In this document: one piece after another, positions 45,243 to 54,041 of the stretch | How the letters are laid out: the number at the start of each line of letters is the position of its first letter | Numbering within the stretch: position 1 is the first letter of the stretch | Assembly: GCF_002222635.1 (NCBI RefSeq) | Contig: NZ_CP022419.1 | Location: forward strand, 145,223-209,222 | Length of the DNA stretch: 64,000 nucleotides | From: Pseudosulfitobacter pseudonitzschiae | GTDB lineage: Bacteria > Pseudomonadota > Alphaproteobacteria > Rhodobacterales > Rhodobacteraceae | Reading direction: 5' to 3' | The notes under the pieces: model-generated | Told to the model about the DNA's origin: nothing | Seen by the model: the letters and a program-made list of their open reading frames with translations, nothing else | Database searches by the model: none | Made by a program: the position numbers and the translations under genes

Positions 45243-45272
45243 GCGGCCTTTGCAAATACATGCAAAGGCCGC
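45243..45272. terminator. Strong hairpin after aldehyde dehydrogenase
   Basis: GCGGCCTTTGCA and its perfect 12-bp complement with a 6-nt loop, starting 13 bp after the stop codon. No T-run follows, so termination may be factor-assisted or the hairpin may protect the mRNA 3' end. Confidence 0.6.
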
Positions 45273-45691
45273 ATCGCAGACCTCGTCAGTTCAAGCTTTG
45301 TAGCTATTCCATGAATTCCAATTGAAAACCTTGCTCTGGCAGCGTGTCAGTCATTCAAGGTATTTCTGTTAACCTAATTGACCGCTCTACCTACCGATCG
45401 AGAAACGCTCTCAGAATTTAGTCTATTGCTCCGCTTTGGGCTGGAATTTCGGGGCACGATTTCCTTGTTTCCCTTATCAAGATTTAAGCCGCTCCTCAGG
45501 TGTTCGGTTCATTCGGCACATTTCATAACCTTTAACCTAGGTTCACTCGAAGTCGGAAATTGCAACTGCTACTTTCAGTTTTCCGATTGCGGACATTCGC
45601 GGCAATGCAGAAAATCGGTAAAGAGGGCTCCGAGCAGTCATTTGCCGCAGATTTAATGAATGTCCGCTGTTGGCCAGACAACGTCGGCAGC
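45273..45691. other. Gene-free stretch
   Basis: About 420 bp, AT-richer than the flanks, with no recognised gene, repeat or hairpin. It marks the left edge of the accessory block. Confidence 0.4.
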
Positions 45692-46231
45692 TTAGACAAT
45701 TCGACCCAGCCGCAATGGAACGCGCTCACGCTCCGGACGCTTCAGTGCTTCCGCATACTTTCTGGCATTGCCGTCGATCCCGTCATGCCAAAGCTTCGAT
45801 ACAAAGTCGCGGGCATCCTGCACCGTCATATCTTTGAGTATGGGAGAGAGGGCCATAAAGAGCTCGTCCTCGGTGAGGGATGCCGCGCGACACATCGCGT
45901 CCTGATAATAGGATGGATCGTTCAGGACATATTCGCTCAACGGCATCAACGCGACATTCTCTGCCGGAATCGCCAAGAAGATCGTATCCTGAATCGTTTC
46001 TAAGAAGTCGCGACGGGACGTGGAAACCGGTTTGCCCTTATTTTTCGCGTCGGCGTAGGCCTCTTTCGTTTGACCCAACTTCGACGCCGCATAAGAAAAC
46101 ACCATATCCCGCTTTTTGTCTGGTAGCTCAAACTTGGTACATGTCTCAATGCGCGTGATCAGCGCAGTGATTTCCGCTTCGAGGTCAAAGTTTTCGAACC
46201 AAACCCGGTCCATTTTCGGTTTTCTAGCCAT
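45692..46231 (-). CDS. Hypothetical soluble protein
   Basis: 179 residues. Mostly helical and charged: ITALITRIETCTKFELPDKK, TKEAYADAKNKGKPVSTSRR, DAMCRAASLTEDELFMALSP. The family is not recognised. The ATG at 46231 has a GAGAGGGCGG site; the open frame runs 63 nt further upstream without a better signal. Confidence 0.55.
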   Translation of the reverse strand: MARKPKMDRVWFENFDLEAEITALITRIETCTKFELPDKKRDMVFSYAASKLGQTKEAYADAKNKGKPVSTSRRDFLETIQDTIFLAIPAENVALMPLSEYVLNDPSYYQDAMCRAASLTEDELFMALSPILKDMTVQDARDFVSKLWHDGIDGNARKYAEALKRPERERVPLRLGRIV

Positions 46232-46383
46232 CCGCCCTCTCAAAAACCACGCTACGATAGTATATCCTTGTAGCATAATGGGGTTCTTCGACAAGTCCGG
46301 AGATCACAAGCGATGGTGTTGTGGGTGCCAATCAAAGCACCGGGTTAGGCACGGGTGTCTTTCAAGCACACTCACACAAAAAA

Positions 46384-46409
46384 GGGGAACCGCGTTGCCG
46401 CAGCTCCCC
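46384..46409 (-). terminator. Intrinsic terminator after the DUF736 gene
   Basis: On the minus strand an 11-bp stem (GGGGAGCTGCG with CGCGGTTCCCC, two wobbles) closes a GCAA tetraloop and is followed directly by six T (46378-46383). It lies 30 bp after the DUF736 stop codon. Textbook rho-independent terminator. Confidence 0.85.
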
Positions 46410-46438
46410 TGCACTGTCTGTCGATGGTCACGATCTGA

Positions 46439-47167
46439 TCAGGCAACCAGTGACAATCCACTGCTTGCGTCCGGCTGCTCATCCCCGCTCTGCACAAACG
46501 GAATGATCGAGAACGTCTGGCCACCCCGTTGCTCTTCGTTCTGCACGGCATTGACGCGCAGATCACCATCAGGCGTGTTGATCAGCAGCGACAGATAATC
46601 GTTGCCGGTCCGGGTGCTTTTCGCCATCCAAGCAGAACCGACGCGGATCGCTTTGCCTTTTGGCGAGCTCACTTCGATGCGGTAATCTGGGTGCGTCTCT
46701 TCCGTCTTGTAGTCATTCTCAATCAGCATGAAATCCAGATCGAACATCATGTTGGCGATGTAACCCGCAAATGCGTTGTCAGCATCCATTGCCGTCAGTT
46801 CGCCGGAGATTGAGCCGGATTTCATCGTGCCGTTTGAGACCAACGGGATGATCTCGAAGTCTTCACTCTTGGCTTTGCGGGCTTCCTGCGTTTGCACCGC
46901 ATTAACGCGGAACGGGCCAAGTCCAACATCGATCTGCATCGAAATGTAGGGATTACCACTGGTATGGCCTGTCTCGTTCCAAGCCGTGCCGATACGCACC
47001 TTGCGACCAGATTTGTTGACGGCGGTAACGTCGAAGTCCGGGCTGCGCTCGGACATCTTCGGGCGCGTCTCCAGCTGGATCGCGATGTCGAACTTGGTGT
47101 TGTGGATTGTGCCGGTGAAGACTGCGGCTGCGGTGTCGGCGGTTTTGGTAAGGGTTCCTGCGAACAT
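46439..47167 (-). CDS. Tandem-duplicated DUF736 protein
   Basis: 242 residues holding two copies of the same unit. Each copy reads PD[FY]xV, GxxxRIGxAW, GNxYxSxxI, GxxRVNAVQxxExR, FxIIPxV (first copy about residues 40-110, second about 160-225). DUF736 proteins are found on alphaproteobacterial plasmids near conjugation or partition genes; function unknown. The ATG has AAGAAGGATAAG upstream. A shared leader element lies at 47247-47272. Confidence 0.78.
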   Translation of the reverse strand: MFAGTLTKTADTAAAVFTGTIHNTKFDIAIQLETRPKMSERSPDFDVTAVNKSGRKVRIGTAWNETGHTSGNPYISMQIDVGLGPFRVNAVQTQEARKAKSEDFEIIPLVSNGTMKSGSISGELTAMDADNAFAGYIANMMFDLDFMLIENDYKTEETHPDYRIEVSSPKGKAIRVGSAWMAKSTRTGNDYLSLLINTPDGDLRVNAVQNEEQRGGQTFSIIPFVQSGDEQPDASSGLSLVA

Positions 47168-47246
47168 GGGTCTTATCCTTCTTGGGTTATCGGGGCCCGA
47201 CATCTTGCCAGACCATCCGAGATTGCTTTTCGACCCCTCATGGAGT

Positions 47247-47272
47247 CACAAAACAGAAAGCCTGCTTTCAAC
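47247..47272 (-). promoter_or_regulatory. Shared leader element, copy 1 (DUF736 gene)
   Basis: Plus-strand core CACAAAACAGAAAGCCTGC followed by TTTCAAC, about 80-105 bp before the DUF736 start. The GAAAGC-CT-GCTTTC part is a short inverted repeat. Very similar sequences precede four other minus-strand transcription units of this block. Confidence 0.55.
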
Positions 47273-47371
47273 TTTCTCCCGGCCCCTCAGACGGTGCAGA
47301 GCCCTAAATGGACGCACGTCGCCACAACACCAGCGCGACCCATTCTTTGCCCAATGGTCTGTTGGGATGTT

Positions 47372-47578
47372 TCAGACATCACGATCGGAAAGGAAGAACT
47401 CCTCTTCCTGACCATTCAGCCGGCAACCGCTTTGGTCGGTCAGACCAATGGCACTGCCGTTGTGCTCAAAGACGATGAGATACTGGCCCAGTGTATCCTT
47501 GCGGACCACATATCCCTCGTTTGACCAGTGAACGGACTTCCCTGCGTCCGCAGCTGTTTTGATTTCTGCGATGTTCAT
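47372..47578 (-). CDS. Small plasmid protein
   Basis: 68 residues: NIAEIKTAADAGKSVHWSNE, YVVRKDTLGQYLIVFEHNGS, IGLTDQSGCRLNG. A compact beta-rich fold is likely. The ATG at 47578 has GGAAAGACAC upstream. Family and function not recognised, though similar short ORFs are typical neighbours of DUF736 and helicase genes on such plasmids. Confidence 0.6.
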   Translation of the reverse strand: MNIAEIKTAADAGKSVHWSNEGYVVRKDTLGQYLIVFEHNGSAIGLTDQSGCRLNGQEEEFFLSDRDV

Positions 47579-47684
47579 GTGTCTTTCCATCTAGATTGAG
47601 TAATGCCTGCCGCGCACCCGCCTCTTTGGGCCGGTGCTTGCTTTGGTGCGTTTGAAGAATTGTGATTACAGTCAACACTTTGGG

Positions 47685-50600
47685 TCAGGCTGCGTCGCGG
47701 ATACGCGCATGCTCATCGCCAACGATGCGGGTCAAGATCGTTTCCGTATCGACCCCTTCACCGTGCGGGACAAAAACCCGCAGCTGGAAAGCGATGATTT
47801 CCGTGAAACATCCGAGAGCTTTGAGACACTCAATCGTGCCCTTATCCGCCCCATTGATCTCCAGGCGCACATCGCCAGCAACGCGGCGGCGCGTGAGCGT
47901 CAAGCCGCGCCCCAGATCGACTGGTGCTGTCGTGCCAAGAACAGCTGTCAGCATCTCCCCCGGTGTTTCAGGAGTCCCCGTCATGAACCGCGCCCGAAGG
48001 GCTGCGGCCCCCTCTTCACTAAGTGTGCGTCCGATCATGCTCGCACAGCCCTCGGGCGTGACCCGATAGATACGCTCGTTGCTTGTGGGGATGGTCTTCC
48101 AGATCGGCAGCAGGAGACCCGTGAGCAGGTAGAGTTTTGTCCTGGTGGTTTTGGGCAAGCTGTCGGCCTCATCGTCCCAGAGCCGGATGAACTCTGATTG
48201 ATCAACCGCCTCCCAGGCCGAGGTTTTGAGCTTGCCCTCCTCCAGGTAGGATTTGCCAGATGGTCTGACGACCTTGCGCATGAGAGTGACGATGTCTTCA
48301 TCATACATCTGCATCGGGCGTTTTGAGATGAGCCCTACCCGCCCAGAGGCCCGATTGACCATCGGGACTTTGTCAAAGTTGTTGCCGAGTGTATCATCGG
48401 CGCGCGCAATGTGAACAGGATCTGTCACCTCCAATCCGATGATACGTGTCACCGCGCCAGATTGCGGGCAGGTCCAGAGATCTTCCGCCGAAACCTGTTT
48501 GATTGTCTCGCCCCGCAGCGTTTCCACCCCGAGATCGAGCGTACCTGCGTCCCTTGCACGTTCAGTTTGGTCCGCGATGCGCTGCATAAACTCAGCAAAG
48601 AGTGCGTTCTGCATATGGATCGGTAACGCCAGCACCCGGTTGAGGAACCGCTGGATGGGCGGCAGTTCTTCCAGCAGCACGCCATCCTTGTCGATTAGCC
48701 TCAAAGCCGTCCAATCGGTAAAGGTCTCATAACCCATCGCCTCAGCTCGCCCCGCGGCAAGATCGGCGTAATATCCGCGCAGCGCGGATCGCGCGATAGG
48801 GCTTTCAAGATTGTCCTCTTCGCGGAACATGCCTTGCGAGCCTGTCTCACGTTGGCCTTTGGTGAGCGCCCCAAGTTGGTCAAGCCGTTTGCTGATTGTT
48901 GAGGTGAAGCGTTTTTCGCCATGAACGTCCGAGGTGCAGACACGGAAGAACGGCGCGCTGACCTGCGCCGAGCGATGCGTGCGCCCAAGACCTTGAATGG
49001 CTGCATCCGCGCGCCAGCCGGGCTCCAGCAGATAATGGCGACGCCGCTTCTGGTTTTTGGCCGTTTGCGCCGCATGATAGGATCGCCCGGTGCCACCCGC
49101 ATCCGAGAAGATCAGGATGTTTTTCTCCCCATCCATAAACGCCTGCGTCTCGGATGAATTGCTGCTGGAGCTGCGCTTTTCGATGAAGAGCGCGCCGTCG
49201 CTGGATTTGAGCGGGCGGATGGACCGGCCTGTGACTTCTGCCACGGCCTCATCCCCGAACGCCCAGAGGATTTGATCCAATGCCGCGGGGATCGGGGCCA
49301 GCGCCATCAAATCCATCATCGCCTCGTCCCGCAATGCTAAGGCTTCGCGAGAGACGACCAAGGACCCTGTTTCATCCCGCAGCGGTTCTGCGACGACATT
49401 GCCGTCAATCTCGACCAGCTTCTGGGTGTGGATCGGAAAGGCCTGTTCGAGATAGCCGAGCACGTAGTCGCGCGCCGTCAATGCCCCCCCGACCAGTTCA
49501 TCATCGGGGTCCATCACCTCCAATCGGCGCTTCAAAAGGCTTTCGCCCGTTGAGACCACCTGGATAACGCAGGCAAAGCCATCGGATAGGTCCTGCTGAA
49601 TGGCGCTGACGATCGACGGGGCTTTCATGCCCATCAGCAGATGATTGAAGAAGCGCTGCTTTGTGCTCTCGAACCGCGACTTGGCGGAGGCTTTTGCAGC
49701 AGACGCATTTGTCTCTCCCGAGGCATCATTGACGCCTGTCGCGGTCAGTGCGGCCTCCAAGTTATGGTGGATGGTGCGGAAGGCGCCCGCATAGGCATCA
49801 TAGATCTCCGTTTGGGCAGGCGTCAGTGCGTGTTCCAGCACATCGTATTCAACCCCGTCAAAGCTCAGCGCCCGCGCCGTATAAAACCCGAGTGTTTTGA
49901 GATCGCGTGCGACAACTTCCATAGCCGCAACACCACCCGCTTCCATCGCTGAGACAAAGCTCTCGCGGCTCGGGAACGGATATTCTGGCCCCTGGCCCCA
50001 AAGCCCGAGCCGGGAGGCATAGGCGAGGTTTTGGACCGATGTGGCCCCCGTCGCGGAGACATAGAAGACGCGAGCGCGCGGAGTGGCCAATTGCAAACGC
50101 AGACCCGCAAGACCCTGTTGGGACGGCTTTGCCCCCCTGCCCTGCTCCGATCCAGCCGCATTTTGCATCGCGTGGGCCTCGTCAAAAGCGAGCACACCAT
50201 CGAAGTCGTCTCCCATCCAATCGAGCAGCTGGTTCAGGCGTGTCGTACCGCATTTGCCGGCGGAGCGCAGCGTTGCGTAAGTCACGAACAAGATGCCGTC
50301 GCCCATGGTGACAGGCTGGTCGGGCTTCCATTTCGAGAGTGGCTGGATATCTGCGGGCGAACCGCCGAGATCGGTCCAGTCGCGCACGGCGTCCTCAATC
50401 AGCGTTGCGGATTTTGACACCCAAACGGCCTTGCGCCGCCCAGAGAGCCAATTGACCAGAATAAGGCCAGCGCACTCGCGGCCCTTGCCGCAGCCAGTGC
50501 CGTCTCCAAGGAAATATCCCAAGCGGTAGGCACGTGCCTCCGCATCCTCATCACTGCGCAGCATCTTGGTCTGATCCTCATCGATAGTGAACTTGCCGGG

Positions 50601-51941
50601 CAAGTCCCGCGCATGGGCATCGTTGGCCATGATGATGGTTTCCAGCTGGGCCTCTGAGAGATGACCCTCTGCGATCAGGCGGTTCGGCAAGCGCAGCCCC
50701 TCGGCGGCGTGCAAGGACGGCAAAGGCGGCGCGACCGAGGCCATGGCAATGCTTTCAACCAGCGGCGTTGGGTGTTCCTGTGCACCCGCAATGTCGATCC
50801 GCTGCGGGCGGTAGCGGGCGTAGATCTCGGAAATGGGGGTGTTTTCGCGCGGTGTCACAAACGTGGTGAACGATAGCGGTGTTGCTGCGTGTTTAGGTGT
50901 TTTGGCGTTTGATGCGATAGGCTTGCGCGCCTTGTCAGGCGCAGATCGCGTCAGAGGGCGCCCGACATGCAATGAGCGTGCGGCCGTCACCGGCGCTACA
51001 ATCGGGCGCGCCCTGGCGACCCCGTCCACGATGTTGACCGCTGCATCCAGATCATCAACGGAGGTGCGGATCAACTCGACGTCATTATCGACCTTATCAA
51101 AGACCATCAATTGCGTATCCACGCTGGTGCCAAGCTTGCGATAGACATGGCCGGGGATGGTCAGGGCCAACCGCGGAGCTAAAAGACTCATCGCGCGGGC
51201 CCAATGTGCTGCGTCGCGCTCGGGGGTGAAGCCCATCGGCATGATCGCAACAAGACGTCCACCGGGTGCCAACCGTTTCGCGGCCCCGATAAGATGTTTG
51301 GCCGCAATGTGCTTGTCGCGGGAGCGATCGACCGAGGATGCAAACGGCGGGTTCATCACGATAACGCTGGGGGCGGTTGTTGACGTCAGCAGATCATCGA
51401 TATGTTCGGCGTCATGTCCCGTCGCCTGCGCGTTGAACACCACATCGAGCAACCGCTTGCGAAACGGATCAACTTCGTTGAGCATGAGCTTAGCCCCTGC
51501 CCGCTTCATGAGCCCCGCCAGCGAACCGGTTCCCGCGGAGGGTTCCAGCACAGTCTCACCTGTCCGGATCGCCGCCGCGCGTACGGCGAGGGCAGCGTAA
51601 GGCAGCGGGGTCGAGAACTGTTGCAGGCGGATCTGTTGCTCGGAACGGCGGGTTTCGGTCAAGAGCCGCATTGCAAAGTTCTTTGCGGCCCCAAGAGGGT
51701 CTGATGCGCCCGCGTCCGTGCAAATCACTTGCACTGCAGCAGCCTGCATCATGTCGTAGGCCATGCGCCAGCTCCATGCACCGCTGGCATCGCTGCAGCC
51801 AAAGGTGTCGCGCATGATCTTTGAGAGAGCGGAGCTGCGCAGAGCATCGCGCGCGATCTCGACGGCGATCAGCGACAGGGCTGATTTAAGCTGAGCGTTA
51901 GATGGGATTTGATTTGAGTGCTTTTGGTTGGGATGGGCCAT
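47685..51941 (-). CDS. Methylase-helicase fusion of the strawberry-notch type
   Basis: 1418 residues. An N-terminal adenine-methyltransferase-like domain has VLEPSAGTGSLAGL near residue 131 and the catalytic-type motif NPPF near 198. A linker follows, then a superfamily 2 helicase core: Walker A GDGTGCGKGRECAG near 483, DEAH in LAFDEAHAMQN near 588, and motif VI IQGLGRTHRSAQ near 988. A strawberry-notch C-terminal domain completes it. Such plasmid-borne giants are suspected anti-restriction or establishment factors; the true role is unknown. The ATG at 51941 has AAAGGACAGACATC upstream; its leader holds a terminator-like hairpin. Confidence 0.82.
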   Translation of the reverse strand: MAHPNQKHSNQIPSNAQLKSALSLIAVEIARDALRSSALSKIMRDTFGCSDASGAWSWRMAYDMMQAAAVQVICTDAGASDPLGAAKNFAMRLLTETRRSEQQIRLQQFSTPLPYAALAVRAAAIRTGETVLEPSAGTGSLAGLMKRAGAKLMLNEVDPFRKRLLDVVFNAQATGHDAEHIDDLLTSTTAPSVIVMNPPFASSVDRSRDKHIAAKHLIGAAKRLAPGGRLVAIMPMGFTPERDAAHWARAMSLLAPRLALTIPGHVYRKLGTSVDTQLMVFDKVDNDVELIRTSVDDLDAAVNIVDGVARARPIVAPVTAARSLHVGRPLTRSAPDKARKPIASNAKTPKHAATPLSFTTFVTPRENTPISEIYARYRPQRIDIAGAQEHPTPLVESIAMASVAPPLPSLHAAEGLRLPNRLIAEGHLSEAQLETIIMANDAHARDLPGKFTIDEDQTKMLRSDEDAEARAYRLGYFLGDGTGCGKGRECAGLILVNWLSGRRKAVWVSKSATLIEDAVRDWTDLGGSPADIQPLSKWKPDQPVTMGDGILFVTYATLRSAGKCGTTRLNQLLDWMGDDFDGVLAFDEAHAMQNAAGSEQGRGAKPSQQGLAGLRLQLATPRARVFYVSATGATSVQNLAYASRLGLWGQGPEYPFPSRESFVSAMEAGGVAAMEVVARDLKTLGFYTARALSFDGVEYDVLEHALTPAQTEIYDAYAGAFRTIHHNLEAALTATGVNDASGETNASAAKASAKSRFESTKQRFFNHLLMGMKAPSIVSAIQQDLSDGFACVIQVVSTGESLLKRRLEVMDPDDELVGGALTARDYVLGYLEQAFPIHTQKLVEIDGNVVAEPLRDETGSLVVSREALALRDEAMMDLMALAPIPAALDQILWAFGDEAVAEVTGRSIRPLKSSDGALFIEKRSSSSNSSETQAFMDGEKNILIFSDAGGTGRSYHAAQTAKNQKRRRHYLLEPGWRADAAIQGLGRTHRSAQVSAPFFRVCTSDVHGEKRFTSTISKRLDQLGALTKGQRETGSQGMFREEDNLESPIARSALRGYYADLAAGRAEAMGYETFTDWTALRLIDKDGVLLEELPPIQRFLNRVLALPIHMQNALFAEFMQRIADQTERARDAGTLDLGVETLRGETIKQVSAEDLWTCPQSGAVTRIIGLEVTDPVHIARADDTLGNNFDKVPMVNRASGRVGLISKRPMQMYDEDIVTLMRKVVRPSGKSYLEEGKLKTSAWEAVDQSEFIRLWDDEADSLPKTTRTKLYLLTGLLLPIWKTIPTSNERIYRVTPEGCASMIGRTLSEEGAAALRARFMTGTPETPGEMLTAVLGTTAPVDLGRGLTLTRRRVAGDVRLEINGADKGTIECLKALGCFTEIIAFQLRVFVPHGEGVDTETILTRIVGDEHARIRDAA

Positions 51942-51973
51942 GATGTCTGTCCTTTGTGATCCGGGTTGAGGTT

Positions 51974-52027
51974 CACAGGACAAAAAGCCCCCTTTGCACT
52001 TTGTGAGTGCCGAGAGGGCTTTCACTT
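51974..52027 (-). promoter_or_regulatory. Shared leader element, copy 2, with attenuator-like hairpin (methylase-helicase gene)
   Basis: Plus strand CACAGGACAAAAAGCCCC opens the element and GGGCTTTCACTT closes it. AAAGCCC (51984-51990) pairs with GGGCTTT (52016-52022), with an inner GCAC/GTGC stem, and on the minus strand the stem is followed by a five-T run. It sits 40-80 bp upstream of the start codon, where it could stop transcription early. Confidence 0.5.
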
Positions 52028-52054
52028 ATCTGAGTGGCTTTGAAACAGGCCTAC

Positions 52055-52330
52055 CTACGGCCACTGCTGAGCTGCGTGCAGCACCCGCAAGATCATTATG
52101 GCACTTGGGTCGTCAGCATAAATCACGATGTAATTTGGACGCACGACCATTTCACGGGTGCCGTCAACACGTCCCACGCGGTACATCTGGGGGTGCTCTG
52201 GCAATCGTGACGTCTTGGCCTCGATTTCGTCCTTGAGAGCTTGGGCCGCATCTGGATTGTCGTCAGAGATGTAGTCGATAATCGCCAGCAGATCAGCGAT
52301 GGCCGTGGCCTTCCATTCGAGATCAGGCAC
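52055..52330 (-). CDS. RelE/ParE-family toxin
   Basis: 91 residues from the GTG that overlaps the antitoxin stop (GTGCCTGA); a TTG 15 nt upstream is possible. ParE/RelE pattern: LEWKATAIADLLAIIDYISD, KTSRLPEHPQMYRVGRVDGT, REMVVRPNYIVIY and ILRVLHAAQQWP. It probably inhibits gyrase or cleaves mRNA when the antitoxin decays, stabilising the plasmid. Confidence 0.87.
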   Translation of the reverse strand: MPDLEWKATAIADLLAIIDYISDDNPDAAQALKDEIEAKTSRLPEHPQMYRVGRVDGTREMVVRPNYIVIYADDPSAIMILRVLHAAQQWP

Positions 52331-52616
52331 GGCGCTTCTTATCAATCAGTGCCTGAGCGTCTTGCATTACCTGAGCATGCGGTGTTGTCGGCTTTGGGTC
52401 GTCCAATGCTTCCTGCACTTTGGAACGGAACCATGCGTCATAAGCGTCTGGATCCGCGGTCAGTCCCGCTGGCAATCCGCCCTCTGCGGCCACGCGCGTC
52501 AAGAGGATGCGTACGGCATCCGAGAGCGTCAGGCCGACACCCGAGAGCGCATCCGAGGCCTGCGCTTTTAGCTGATCGTCAACACGGACATGGATCATGG
52601 ATGTTTGAGCGGGCAT
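52323..52616 (-). CDS. RelB/DinJ-family antitoxin
   Basis: 97 residues. Ribbon-helix-helix N-terminus (SMIHVRVDDQLKAQASDALS, GLTLSDAVRILLTRVA) typical of RelB/DinJ, with a disordered C-terminus that wraps the toxin. It is upstream of and coupled to the toxin. A perfect inverted repeat lies in its promoter region at 52640-52657. Confidence 0.87.
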   Translation of the reverse strand: MPAQTSMIHVRVDDQLKAQASDALSGVGLTLSDAVRILLTRVAAEGGLPAGLTADPDAYDAWFRSKVQEALDDPKPTTPHAQVMQDAQALIDKKRRA

Positions 52617-52639
52617 ATGAATCTCCTTTGGTTGTTATT

Positions 52640-52657
52640 GTATCTCAAATGAGATAC
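52640..52657. promoter_or_regulatory. Toxin-antitoxin operator
   Basis: GTATCTCA-AA-TGAGATAC, perfect 8-bp arms, 24 bp upstream of the antitoxin start. This is the expected site for autoregulation by the RelB-type antitoxin and its toxin complex. Confidence 0.7.
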
Positions 52658-52684
52658 GAAATCAAGGCGGTAGAGAGTTTCACT

Positions 52685-53341
52685 CTAAGCCCCCTGCCCC
52701 GCAAAAAACTCTGCCAACACTGCACTGCTCTCAGCTATTTCGCGACTGATGAGCTTCGATCCCGCCAGTGACGCCTTTGAGAGCCGCACAAGGCTGCCGG
52801 TTTCCTCGATGCGGTAGCACCGCCGTTTCTGACTTCCACGTCTGTAATGAGTTGCTGTAACGATCTGGCAGGTACTACCATCGCTGAGTGTCACAGGGGC
52901 GACCAGCTTGATCTTGTCGCCCTCAGCGTAATCAGGGATCGCAGCCCAGTCCCGACACCGTTGCCGCCAGGCGTGGGCATAGCTGTCGGGGTCTTTCAAC
53001 TCGGACAACAGATTGAGAATGCTCAGCGGCGCGCGGGATTCACAGGGGCCAGCGCTTTCCTCCATGTCCTTGTAGCCCCAACACCCGTCGTCAATGCGCG
53101 TCAGGAACACTGCACCAAAGGTGAACGACCCATCTTTGTCGATCACATATGTTCGATCCTCCAAAGGCGCCGCATAAAGGCTCTCAACTTTTGCTGCCGC
53201 ATACCACGTCGAGCCAACCTTACTGGCTTTGACCAGTGTCGTGCGGCGCGTATCTGTCTCGAAGGTGCAGAGACGCGTGATCTCTGCTTTCTCATCGGCG
53301 TAGGTCTGAACCCGCCGGTCGGTGTAAAACAACCAGCCCAC
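52685..53341 (-). CDS. DUF6927-like plasmid protein
   Basis: 218 residues: GWLFYTDRRVQTYADEKAEI, STWYAAAKVESLYAAPLED, VIDKDGSFTFGAVFLTRIDD, GCWGYKDMEESAGPCESRAP. It matches the DUF6927 style of proteins common on Rhodobacterales plasmids; function unknown. It shares one base with the stop of the gene upstream, so it is co-transcribed with it and the ParB-like gene. Confidence 0.68.
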   Translation of the reverse strand: MGWLFYTDRRVQTYADEKAEITRLCTFETDTRRTTLVKASKVGSTWYAAAKVESLYAAPLEDRTYVIDKDGSFTFGAVFLTRIDDGCWGYKDMEESAGPCESRAPLSILNLLSELKDPDSYAHAWRQRCRDWAAIPDYAEGDKIKLVAPVTLSDGSTCQIVTATHYRRGSQKRRCYRIEETGSLVRLSKASLAGSKLISREIAESSAVLAEFFAGQGA

Positions 53342-53934
53342 TATGCCGCCCTACGGTCTTCGAGCTCAATGAGAGCATCGAGAGGCACGCGGTAGGGCTG
53401 CATCGCATCGAAGTCCTCGCAGTTGCCGTAATTCTGAACGATGGCAAAGGTGTCGCAGGCGTCCTTGAGGACCACTCGGAATGTGCCACCCAAGCCTGAC
53501 GGAACCTCATAGGTGCCACCAATCAGGAAGTCTGAGGCGCGACGGACGAAGACACGGATAGAATGCCCATCGGTGGCCAGTCGAATGGCCCCCTGCCCGC
53601 GATCGATTAGTGTCTGCACATCGTCAAGGATGTCTGTGTAGAACTGCCCGGTCAGATCGCGGAACGCAATTTGACGCTGTGCCATCCAATCCCTGTCCCG
53701 AAACGGATCAACGCCGTTCGCAAAGGCAAAGCTGGGATCAGACTGTTCGGTGGTGACAATACGGGTGGTAGAACCATCGATACCGTTGGAGCGAAGGTGC
53801 ACGCCGTTCCCAACGATGAGGATCAGGGCGGGCTTGTCGACCGGCCCGTTCCAATTCGGCAGGAAGGTTGAACAGGAACGCGCATGCGTGATTTGCGCCG
53901 CAACAGCGGACGCGGAGAATTTGAGAATAGCCAT
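53341..53934 (-). CDS. Hypothetical plasmid protein
   Basis: 197 residues from the second of two close ATGs (the first is 15 nt upstream). Mixed alpha/beta with no membrane segment: AILKFSASAVAAQITHARSC, HLRSNGIDGSTTRIVTTEQS, GTYEVPSGLGGTFRVVLKDA. The family is not recognised. It lies between the ParB-like gene and the DUF6927 gene in one operon. Confidence 0.6.
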   Translation of the reverse strand: MAILKFSASAVAAQITHARSCSTFLPNWNGPVDKPALILIVGNGVHLRSNGIDGSTTRIVTTEQSDPSFAFANGVDPFRDRDWMAQRQIAFRDLTGQFYTDILDDVQTLIDRGQGAIRLATDGHSIRVFVRRASDFLIGGTYEVPSGLGGTFRVVLKDACDTFAIVQNYGNCEDFDAMQPYRVPLDALIELEDRRAA

Positions 53935-54041
53935 GGGGATGTCTTTCATAAACGGCGGTCTGAGCCGCATGTTTCTGGGAGTTGTTGGGGAGTCGGATGA
54001 CCCGCGTCTGATTGTTTCCAAGCACGGGTCACCTCATTGGA

